DNA of 64,000 nucleotides from Symbiodinium natans (Eukaryota > Sar > Dinophyceae > Suessiales > Symbiodiniaceae): positions 342,501 to 406,500 of the forward strand of contig CAJNDS010002523.1 in assembly GCA_905221605.1 (NCBI GenBank). Direction: 5' to 3'. Every line of letters starts with the position of its first letter. Position 1 is the first letter of the stretch. The translations under genes were made by a program, and so were the position numbers. Positions 11,532-21,300 of this stretch are shown here, piece by piece. The notes under the pieces are model-generated. The model saw only the letters and a list, made by a program, of their open reading frames with translations. It was not told the origin of the DNA and searched no databases.

Positions 11532-12114
11532 CTTGCAGCCTGCTTCAAGCTTTCCGACACGCCGCACTCATTGACCAAATGCAAGCCTGGTGTCTGCAGG
11601 ACGACCGCCACAAGCGTATCGCTGCACACATTGCCCAAAGCAAGCCTGAACACCCCCTCTCGGCGGAGGAGCAGAAGTCGCTGCTGGAAATGGCGGCGGC
11701 TAGCCTGAATCTGCCACCGCAATCAGCCGCCGCCATTGAAATCCAGCCATTTCGCCTCGGCTCCTCTCGCACCTAGCCTGCATCACACAAGAGAAAGACA
11801 AGCACCTGCCTACGGTCTTGGCCCAAGAGGTGCCCACTGGCGTTTTTGAGCCCATCACCGTGGAAAGCAAGAAGCCCGCGCCCAGTGGCCCAAAGGCATA
11901 GCTATAGGCAAGCTTACTTAACGTGGTCCAAGCCAATGGCAAGGACCCCCGCATGCTGGCCAGTCCCAAACAGCAACTCTTCTTCCTGCTGCGTTGTCTC
12001 CGGTGGCACAGGAATCTCAGCGGCTACGGACTGCTGGACTTGCCAGGAGACTCTGCCCTGTGGGCTAAAACAAAAGCGCGGCCATGGCGTTCTACGAGCG
12101 GACTAGTTCCGGCA

Positions 12115-12126
12115 GCTCCGCCACCA
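12115..12126 (-). other. Primer binding site of an LTR remnant
   Basis: Read on the minus strand, TGGTGGCGGAGC follows the LTR end directly. It differs by one base from TGGTAGCGGAGC, found next to the LTR of both intact copia elements. Just beyond it a leader runs to CCATGGCCGC (about 12078-12087), like the Gag start of the second copia element, and is then cut off. Confidence 0.7.
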
Positions 12127-12560
12127 TGTGAAAAGCAGAGCGCTCGCAGATCTTTTCGAAGTTGCACTTGAGCCAAAACACCGTAGTCCATGCTAACAGA
12201 AAGCTGTCTTTAAGCTCAGGTCTTAAGGCTCACGAATTCCATTTCAAATTTTGCTACACAAAGAAGGAAAGCAAAATAAACATGCAAAACCTTTGGACTT
12301 TGAGTCTGTCTTGAAACCAACAGCATGCACTTACCATGTCTTCGTCAGGTTTCCAACTTACACGTAACGGTACGAACGACGTGGAGTGAGTTACTGCAAA
12401 GGTCTGTTCCTCAGAGCTTTACACGCACTGCTTCAAGGCTTTGCAAAGCAAGCTTTTAAGACTCATCAGAACCAAACGTTATGTCATGCCAAAATATGCC
12501 AAAACAATTTCTTGCGATGCCAAAACAAACCTCTTGCTCGATATGACTGTGCTTAAGGGC
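12127..12560 (-). repeat. Diverged 5' LTR remnant (element-2 family)
   Basis: On the minus strand this ends TCACA and is followed by the primer site. Phrases shared with the LTR of the element at 34911-45099 include ACGAATTCCAT, TTTGCTACACAAAG and the spliced-leader-like TTTTGGCTCAAG (12167-12178). A second diverged copy lies at 30838-31335, to which this one aligns over about 430 bp. The distal boundary (near 12560) is approximate. Confidence 0.65.
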
Positions 12561-12812
12561 CCACACGCCAAGCGACGTTGATTCCCTGCACAGGCTTAGG
12601 TTCGAAGCGGCAAGTTTACCGCAGTAACGGGGAAGTTTGACCAGCTGGGTCATCCGCTAGCGGTGAACGCAGACGAATGAGGCGGAGGGACGAAGTGGAT
12701 GATCTCCGACCGTATAGACGTCATATGTGCTCTCGTCAAGAGGCGTAACGCAGAAGAACACACCAGCATGCAGCATGCTCCCCAGTAGGGACAGCGAAGA
12801 ACCGCTCCCCCC

Positions 12813-13761
12813 TCAACCCTTCCAAGAGAAGCCGGAGCCAGTTCGTATTAACCGACGCCAGACAGACAACAGACTGGATAGCCAATTGGCTCCAGTAGAG
12901 CATGTGCCACGGAAATCTGGTCCTCCCGAGACCTGGCCAATATCCATTTCTGTTTTACACCATTCTAGCCACGATTGGGAGGCGACAGCAAGCAAGGCGT
13001 GGTATGGACGCACTGCACTGGTAAGGCAAGTACTACCCCTCCTCACCTTCTGGCTGCATGCTCAAATACACAATGTGCCTGATGGAGTATCCCCCCTCAA
13101 TCTGACGATCGACTCCATGTTGCCAGTGCTGAAATATTAATTGCGCGCTTTGAGTTCTTGGATTTCTTTCCGCTGATCGCCCACCAGGCCCGCCTTTCCC
13201 CTATCAAACGGATGTTCTTCTTACCCCCCCGATAGAGGCGCGACCCAGCGCGCGCGAGGTGCGTTTTCCAACCCCTCTCTGACGCGGCCCATGGGGAAAT
13301 TGCATTGAAAGGCACATCCGCCACCAACACCTCTTCGAGCGTCAACGGAACGTCCCCGAAACGAACCTCCAGATCGACAACGGATAGAGTGTCACATTCC
13401 GATCATGATACTTCGTGACTCGAAATCCAGAGATGTGGCTTGAAGAGACTATGTGGACCGAGACGATGAAGTCGGATGGGCTCACGCATCCTCAACTGTT
13501 GTTCAAAGCACTTGAGGCTCTTTGTAAGCTCCCAAGACTGGGCATTTCCGTGAAGGGCTACATACTGCGCCTGGTGCGACACGGCCTGCAGCAGCAGTCG
13601 CTTCTGGCGATGCCGTCCTCTAAATGTCGGATGATGTCCATGGGCTTCTTGAGGTGGCCGCACTTAGCATGGATCTTCATGCATACCTCTCGCACGTCGA
13701 CCGCCTCCATTCGGAACACTGTCGAGTAGTTTATGTGGATGGCGCGAACTGCCTTGTAAGC
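12813..13761 (-). pseudogene. Old gag/protease relic, 3' half
   Basis: Minus-strand frames match the Gag and protease flank encoded at 35498-39859. Examples are YSTVFRMEAVDVREVC and DIIRHLEDGIARS (13600-13760), LLLQAVSHQAQYVALHGNA (about 13560), and EEVLVADVPFNAISPW with RAWWAISGKKSK (13100-13345). Frames shift between blocks, and the zinc knuckle and protease Asp-Ser-Gly core are missing or unreadable. The sequence continues to the right at 22402 after removal of the inserted 8.6-kb element. It is a dead copy of the element-2 family. Confidence 0.75.
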
Positions 13762-13766
13762 CGGTC
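13762..13766. repeat. Target site duplication, left (CGGTC)
   Basis: CGGTC directly precedes the left LTR; the same five bases follow the right LTR at 22397-22401. Confidence 0.9.
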
Positions 13767-13933
13767 TAAAACGATTTAGGGTTCGTTCCAGACCCTTGAA
13801 CTTGAAACCACTAGCGGGCACTTTTGCTGGGACTCGGTCTGTTCAGCAGTCCCTTGAGCCTTGTTGGCAGCAGTGAAACGACAAGGAAAATTACTTCTAC
13901 AGGGGGGCACATGGCTAACCGAAAAGTTTGTTA
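13767..13933 (-). repeat. 3' LTR of element 1 (167 bp)
   Basis: Base-for-base the same as 22230-22396 when compared by eye. Ends are TA...TA in both orientations, with the short inverted repeat TAA/TTA. The minus-strand reading contains GGCTCAAG (13853-13860), identical to the last eight bases of the dinoflagellate spliced leader. Confidence 0.93.
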
Positions 13934-13943
13934 CCCCCTCTCC
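13934..13943 (-). other. Polypurine tract of element 1
   Basis: GGAGAGGGGG lies immediately 5' of the 3' LTR on the minus strand, the expected primer for plus-strand DNA synthesis. Confidence 0.85.
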
Positions 13944-14246
13944 GAGTTACACTTCATTGCCTCACACTTCTCATCGCAATTAAGTTCACTCGGATGCAAA
14001 CTCCTCATCGCTCACTTCGGTCACCCTTTTCCTTTAAACACATCGTGGTGCACACTTCTTTTGTTGGTGTGAAACGTGAAACGAAGAAACTACGCTGCTA
14101 CTGGTAGCCTCTCTCACTTCTCTTCAAACACATACACAGACGGCTTTTTCAAGACTTCGTCCATAGGTGCGATCTTGCACCTTTAGTTTATTGTCATTTC
14201 GGACATCTTTCTCTTCCAAGCCCCCTCAGGGCTTCACTTCTTCTTT
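13944..14246 (-). other. 3' untranslated part of element 1
   Basis: About 300 bp between the end of the coiled-coil ORF and the polypurine tract. No open frame or motif is seen beyond pyrimidine-rich phrases on the plus strand. Confidence 0.6.
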
Positions 14247-15293
14247 TCACCTTCCTCTTTGGGCTTCTTCCCTTTTCCTTTTCCATCTCCTTTTCTGAAC
14301 TTCTTTCTTGTTCTCGTCAAGCAACTTTGCGTACTCGGCCCTAATCTCCTTCTCGTTTTCACGAAAGTACTTCCTGAACTGGGCCTTTGTTCTCTCTGTT
14401 CCATCCTCGTTCTTCACATTCAACCACGGGGTGTATTTCCCATTCTTGTCGTAGGAATACCCTGCGTCCCAACACATCATGTAGCTGTGGCCGTGTCGGG
14501 AACACAGAATGCAAAGCTTCTTCTTTTTGTCTTCCTCCTCGTCGGTCTCTTCTTCGATGTTCAAAACGAACTTCCCTTCCAGGTTCTCCTGTCCTTTCTC
14601 GCTTTTCAACTTCTGGAAGTCACTTTCCAACTTCTTGTTGGTCTCCGACAAACCTTTGATGCTCTTCTTCAAGGTCTTATTCTCCTCTTTCATGCTCTTC
14701 GCTTTCTCTTCATCCATGGATCCAACGCTTTCACGCTTCCTCTTTCGGAGCATCTCCAATTCTCCTTTCATCGCTTCCATCTCTTTCTCGTTCTCTTCCT
14801 TTTTCTTCTTGAGCTTCTCGTTTTGCTCTTGAACTTCCTGAAGCTCAATTTCCACCTTCTGCTTTCCCAATCGCAAATCCATGAGCTCTTCCTTGATTGC
14901 GACGTCCACCTTTGGGTTCAAAAGCGGCGGCCTTTCTTCCTTCTCGTACTTTCGAAGCTCTTTTCTCTTTTCACCCAGCTCTCGCAACGCTTCGGCCAGC
15001 TTTGGCCTCAACTCATCCATCTCCTTTTCCAACTCTTCTTCATGCTCCAAAATCTCATCAGCTTGGGCTTCGATCGCTTCACAATCCTTCTTGCTCTTTT
15101 CCAACTCATCCTCCAACTTGTCCCACAGCTCGGACAAATTCTCTTTTTCTCGTACCTTGACCGCTCGGTACACTTTCGCCTCCTCGTACCTTTCCGAGGT
15201 CGAGGTAAACGCTCTTCGGGCCTCATCCAGCTTCTCCTTTTTCTCCGTCATTTTCCCCAAGAGCTCTTTCACATTTTTCTCTTCTTCGAGCAC
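14247..15293 (-). CDS. Coiled-coil protein with C-terminal zinc knuckle (element 1)
   Basis: The 348-codon ORF lies between RNase H and the 3' LTR, where some LTR elements carry an extra or env-like gene. Residues about 1-230 are an almost continuous Glu/Lys/Leu coiled coil. Residues 261-274 read CILCSRHGHSYMMC, an exact C-x2-C-x4-H-x4-C zinc knuckle. The tail is very basic. It has no signal peptide, and the membrane segment is upstream in the Gag-Pol frame. The open reading continues 5' of the Met without a stop into the tail of the 2,231-codon frame, and a 34-bp-spaced direct repeat there explains a one-base frame change. It may therefore be the natural C-terminus of a longer polyprotein. 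Nucleic-acid binding and self-assembly are plausible roles; function unknown. Confidence 0.65.
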   Translation of the reverse strand: MLEEEKNVKELLGKMTEKKEKLDEARRAFTSTSERYEEAKVYRAVKVREKENLSELWDKLEDELEKSKKDCEAIEAQADEILEHEEELEKEMDELRPKLAEALRELGEKRKELRKYEKEERPPLLNPKVDVAIKEELMDLRLGKQKVEIELQEVQEQNEKLKKKKEENEKEMEAMKGELEMLRKRKRESVGSMDEEKAKSMKEENKTLKKSIKGLSETNKKLESDFQKLKSEKGQENLEGKFVLNIEEETDEEEDKKKKLCILCSRHGHSYMMCWDAGYSYDKNGKYTPWLNVKNEDGTERTKAQFRKYFRENEKEIRAEYAKLLDENKKEVQKRRWKRKREEAQRGR

Positions 15294-15360
15294 CTCTTTC
15301 TTCGCTGTCTCCTTGAGAATCTCTTGTACATCTTCCTCCTCGCTCGAGGTCTCTTCTTTT

Positions 15361-18300
15361 TCACCTCCATCTTTCTTCTCTTGGGACTCCTCGCTGCTTC
15401 TCTTCGCTTTTCTCTTGGGACTCCTCGTCGGACTCTTCTTCCAGACTCTCTTTCTCTTCTGGCTGCTTCTCTTCTTTCTTGTCGAAGATCCCTTTCCTTC
15501 TCTTCTTTGCTGCTTCCTGGAGCTCTAGCAGCTCGACCTTTCTCTTTTCGACTTCTTTCTCCTCGCTTCCAGCGCTGCTTCCAGGTTTCTCTTTAACTCC
15601 ATACTTCTCATCCAACTCTTTCACCTTTTCCCCAAGCAACACCAGGTTCTCTCTTGGCCCCGAGCGGCAGAGCTTTAAAGCTTTGTTCAAAAGCTCAACT
15701 GCCTCAAGGGATCTTGCGTTCATAATCATCTCCTTGAGGGCTGCCTCGTGAGCTTTCACTGCCGCCTCTTCGGTCGCTTCTAAAGCGCTTGGCTGGGCCT
15801 CCATCTTTTCTTTTTCTCTCTTTTTCTTTTCCACCTGGCCTTCTCTTTTGCTTGAGCTGAAAACGGCTGCGGACACGCACAACTTCTCTCTAGCGTACTC
15901 TCCAAGCACCGGACTACAAACCATGAAAAGCAACATCATGACCATGATTCCCGTGAACATGTAAAATCCAAAACTCAACTCTTTCTTTTCACTTTTCAAC
16001 CCTTCACTTCCTTGAACCATTAACATCATCACGATTCTCCTCAGATACTTCTTCGGGATCTTGAACTCCGAGGCTCCCTTGGGCTCCCTGCTTTCTTCTC
16101 CTGTTCTCACGCCCATTTTTTCTAAACACTTCACAACCAAACTTCTTGTCAACGCCTTTGTTCCTACGTCCGAGGGGTTTTCGGTTCCTTTGATTGCTTT
16201 CACTTTCAGGCCTCGTCCGGTGAGTTGTTGAACCCACAACAATCCGGCATCAACGTGCCTCGTTCTTCCAAAACCTTTCTTCATGAGGATTGCTCGGGCG
16301 CTACTTGAATCCATGTGGATCCTCATTTCCGGCTTGATCTTCAGAACTCTTTCCAGCAAATTCTGGAGAAAAACTCCTTCACTCAAACCTCCAACGGCTG
16401 CAACCAATTCGCTTTCGCAGCTGCTCAAAGCTGTCGCTTTTTGCTTTCTTGCATGAAAATGGACCAAATTTCCATTCACAAAGATCAATGCACAACTCGT
16501 TGATTGTCGCGTCTCTCTATCAGTCGCCCAATCGGCGTCGGTCACAACCTCGATCAAACTCTTCGCGGTAAACACGTCTCCGCTTTTCTCGTCGAAACGC
16601 ATTTCTTCTTCGATTTCATTTCTCTCCAGGAAACTCTTCCCAGGGTGCGACTCCATGTGTTCGATCACATAGTGTGACGTAGCTTTCACATACTTTGCCA
16701 CATGCCTCAACACTGCGAGGTCACCTCTTGTCGGTGTCGCCAACTTTCCAGACAGCCACTTCGTCGCAAACCCTAGGTCGGGTCGCTCGGGGGTCATGTA
16801 CAACAGGATCCCCACACAAGACCTATACAGATGGTGCTCTTCCGCGTTCAGCGGGGTCTCATCTTTCATCGATCTCCCATAGTCTGTTGGAAACGGAAGT
16901 TTCTTTGGATGTGCTTTTCCGAGCCCTAAAAGCTCTTCCAATCTCTCCAGATACTTTCCGTCCATCCGGATCTCAATTCCTCCGGGTATCCCGAGGAAAG
17001 TTCGCTTCAAGAAGGTACACTTGCCTTCTCCAACTTTTACTGGTCCTTCCAGCTTGATTTTCAACTTGTGTTTCAGCAGCAGTGAAACCACTGCATTGTT
17101 CTCTTCGGGCTTTCCGAACACTTCCAGATCATCCACATGTGTGCTCATCAAAGTTCCTCCTTCACTTCCGCTCGGTAACTTGTAGAAGAAACTTGGTAAC
17201 CCGATATCCGAAGTCATTTTCTCTTCTTCCAAGATCTTCCTCAGATGCTCGAACCAGTCACTGCTTCCGGTTCGCTGACCGGGTAAGGTAAACTCCAGCT
17301 TGTACCATTTTCCTCCCAGGCTAACCACTGTGTACTCCTTCTGGGGTACCTGAAGATACGCGTCAGAGATGTCAATCGAGATCATCTCATAGCCTGGTGA
17401 ACTTGCACAAAGCGCAGAAAGCAATTTAATGCTTGAGCTTATGCTCGTCGGGGAGTACAGGGCTGTGAGGTCATAATCCGTCAACCAACGGTATTCTCGT
17501 GCAACCAACCTTGCACGTCTTTTCCACTGGCCCTGCCTGTGTCTCCAGTCTAGGACGTACTTCGTGCTCAACTGCTTTGGCGCTTTACCTTCTGGCGTGG
17601 GCACTGGCTCTCCTTTTTCATCAAGCACAGCTTCTGTGAGCACTTTCATCTCCAAGAGTCTCTCTATCTCAGTTCTTTCGGATTTCGCATCGACCTTTTC
17701 CAAGTCCTCTCTGTCGAGCTTTGGTGGCCCATCGTCATACTCATGGGACCATGTCATTCGTAAGTCTTCGCTTGACTCCTCGGTCTTCTCACTCCATTTT
17801 TCTTGCCACTCTTTTGTCTCTTCAAGGAACATCTTTGTCTCTTCCAGATCAAGGAGCTCATCTCCGTGTTCCTCAGGCTCTTCACTCTTTTCAAATCTTC
17901 TAATGTGGTAGTGAACCACTTCTGCACTCACCCTTGAGGAACTTCCGCTTGCCTCTCCAACCTTTGGCGCTTTTCCGCTCCTTTCTTCCACTTCTCCTGT
18001 GCCTTCGTCCAGCTTCGGACCTTTCTTTGGTGACTCTTCTGCATCCTCCAACGCTTCTCTTGTGTCTCTTTTCATTGCTTCTTGTCTCAACGTTTCCAGT
18101 GAGGTCTCATCTGGGAACAGCTCCTCTTCAGCTTTTCTCTTTCCTTTCACTTCTCCGGGGTCTTCGTCACTTTCTTCACCTGCACTTCCAATTCCTCCTT
18201 CAGACATTGGATCTGACCCTGGAGGGCTGTTACTCGAGGAACTCTTTGAACTCTGTTTTCCGCCTGAACTTGACTGCGGCCTCGCTTCACTTTCTTTCTC

Positions 18301-21300
18301 CTTCCCTTCTCTTGGGGCTTCTAGCGGGGGAAGCTCAGGTTCCTCTAAGGGCAAAACCCTTCTCTTCCTTTGTCTCAGTGTTTTGAGCTGATGATCCCAC
18401 GGGGCTCCCACAGCTATCTGCAATAGCTCGGGCTGATATGCATCTGCACATCTTCTCATTGTTCTTGCTTTGATCACTCCTCGACTTGTTCCGACTAAGT
18501 TGAGGTTGCTCGCGTAGTCCTTTCCAAGGAACACTCCTTTTTCCCATGGTTCTCCCTTCTCTTGGGCTTTCGGCAACGCTTTAGCAATGATCGCTGATCC
18601 AAAGGGTGCAAGCTTCCCTTTGTACGTTCTGTCCACAGTTGCCTCAAAGGCTGTTCGTCCATCTCTTCCCACATGATACCGATTTTGCAGCCATGCCGCA
18701 TGTCTAAACGCCCAACTATACAGTGGGACATCGGAACCAATCTTTGTTCCACTTCTTTGCTCTACGGTCGCGAGTAAAGTCTTCGCCAATTTCCTCACTG
18801 TCTGGATATACCGCTCAACGGTCAGTCCTTGGTGCTCGCCTGGAGCGCTGTCTTGTAGCTCCGTCTTCAAGTCATGTCTTGCTCGCACGGCTTGAACTCC
18901 TTTCCGAATGGCAAGCATTGCAGGCTCTGTGTCTGTTCTCAGCACGACGTCACTGTATCCCAACAGTGCAAGAACTCGTGTGACTTCCGCCACTGCGTGG
19001 TTGATAACGGCATCTCCTCCTTTTGTTGGCACTGCGACGGCCAAAAGAAACTTCGTTTCAGAATCAACTCCCACCAGCTGAATCGCTAATGGATCTTTTT
19101 CTCCTTCTTCTCCTTGGGTTCCTGTGAACATAAAGTCCAAACTAAACACTGGTCGCTGAGGCTTCTCCGTACTTTCGTCAAAGTTGTCCTCCCGACTCTT
19201 TGCTGCCTGACAGGCTTCACACCATGATGCCCGAGGCAGGTGCGTCAACTCATGCTTCTCGATCTCTTCCTGGCTCGGGAGCGCAGGTAGTGCTTCTGGG
19301 ATAGGATCTCTTTCAAACTCTTTTCTGATGTCCTCTGAGATTTGCACTGTCGCCTTCAGCTTGTTCGTCGCCACCTCTTTCTTTAGTCTCTGCCACAGGA
19401 CTCCTTTCGAGCCGTTCTTTGACAAATACAAGTACTTGCAAGCTTCCTTCATCTCCTTCAGTTCGCTTGTCGGGGTGATCCTCAGAGGTCCAATAAGCAT
19501 TACTTCTGTCTCGTCTTCCGGGAGTACCGGAATGCCTTTGCTTCGATGCTCTTTCTTTTCCTCTTGTCTCGGAACCACCGCTTCGGTTGTCTCTCCTGTT
19601 TCCATGGGCTGATTTTCTCCTCCAAACTCTTTTTCTCTCTCTTTCAGTCCTTCAAAGCTTCCATAAGCATTGGGCTCTTTGATCTCTTTCTCCAGCAAGG
19701 TGATCATCACTTCAAACCTCTCGTTTGGGGCTCTTCCAAGAGATACGTTCTCTCTATCCTTCCACTCCTCCGAGCACTCAAAGAACTCCAGAGAATTCCA
19801 GTCTACCTCGTTCAGTGGAGAAACTGCGCCTCCTTTTCTTTCAAGCTTCCCCAAGAGGGTTGTTCGATACGGGAAATAGTCACCTTCGCTTCCTTCTCCG
19901 TCATACATGTGGTTCGGGAAATGACCGGTGGGGTCGAATGTTCTTGTCACATCCCAGTCAAACCGCGCCGGAGTTCCATCTTCCAGCACGAACCAGGAAT
20001 CTCCAATCTCATTGTGCTGGAGCTCTCTCTTAAGATTCTCTTCCAGCCTTACAGGTTGCACCTTCATCTCTTCAGTCACAACACGACTGATACTCATTAT
20101 CGCCATTGAAGAATTTCTCTTGAAGTGCAATGGAACTCGAACAGTTCCTTTCTTCAGCCACAACTTTCCATCTTCGCTTACAGTTCCCCAACCAAGCTTC
20201 CACATCTTCCCAATCGAGAACAGTGGTTGGGTAACGTTGCCACAAACTGCAGTGTCTGTGATAACCAACTTCTTTCCTGACTCTTTCCAGAAAACGAACT
20301 TCACTTGCTGCCTCACAGGCAGTGTTGGAATAACTCTTCCCTGTGCATCTTTCAGTCGGTACTCGAAAGTCGAAGGTTCTCCGACCTCTTCTGCCCAATC
20401 CATAGGCAACACATGACAGTCCGCACCGCTGTCAAGCACAACTTCGCACGACTCAACCTCTTTGCAAACGTTCTTCACAGTCTTCTCATCTTGTAGCGTT
20501 CTCACTTCGCCAACTTCTTCGCCTGTTTGCTTCGAATCGTACCACTCCATCAACTCATCGTGAGTGTCTATCTCACCTTCATCGCTCTCTTCATCTCCCA
20601 GGGTGAGATCGAACTCTTCGAGTCTCCTCACTTCCAACTCATTCATTCTCCCGCTCACTTCATTCAAGTCAAGCTCCTCATCCTGGTCTTCCACCTCTTC
20701 AACTCTTCGAACCATTCTCGCAGCAGAGGCAGTGATGACTCTCACTTGTCCACTCTCGTCGTTGTTCGCTCTCGCATTGCTCCCAGAGCTTCGGTCACCT
20801 TGACCTTGAGTCTCTTCTTCTTCCACGTATCTCACCTTTCCTTTTCCTCCTTTACCTTTATCTCCTTTCTGCCAACAATCCGTGGCTCGATGTCCTGGCT
20901 TGCCACAGATGTAGCAACTTCCTTGAAACTTCGTTGACCCGTAGCCACCTTCCACCGCGCGAACTCCCTTGTTTCTGTCTTTTCCTTTTCCTTTGGACTC
21001 TTTGCCAGTATCCCATTTTCCTTTTCCTTTTCCTTTGTTGGTAAATCTTCCTTTTCCAAAGGACTTTCCTCCTTTCTCTCCTTTACCTTTTCCTTTGTTC
21101 CTTTCCTTTCCATACTTCCCTTTGTCTCCTTTGTAACCTCCTTTCACTCGATCCACTTCCATCACTTGAGGTCCGTTGTACGGCGTATGCTTTGTTGGTC
21201 CTTCCATGCTGAAGGACTGCAAGATGTTCTCTGCATTCCAAGACTGCGTGCTCCTCTCGTACTCGAGCAACTTCCTTCGGATGTCCGTGTAACTCGTAGT

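Larger units (their letters stand above)
7920..12114 (+). mobile_element. GC-rich relic of a plus-strand retroelement
   Basis: This stretch is more GC-rich than its surroundings and holds broken plus-strand reading frames: a coiled coil, two Cys/His-rich pieces, a cytosine-methyltransferase-like piece and the beginning of what may be an RT region (11560-12000, phrases like GIAIGKL and NVVQANGKDPRM split across frames). The order suggests one decayed polyprotein. It ends abruptly near 12080, where the leader of a minus-strand LTR element begins. The element class is not certain; the RT-like phrases resemble non-copia retroelements. Confidence 0.4.

Noticed and set aside
14259-15596. 445-codon plus-strand open frame (Leu/Phe/Ser-rich)
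   Set aside because: It is the antisense shadow of the Glu/Lys-rich coiled coil on the minus strand; no motif of its own.
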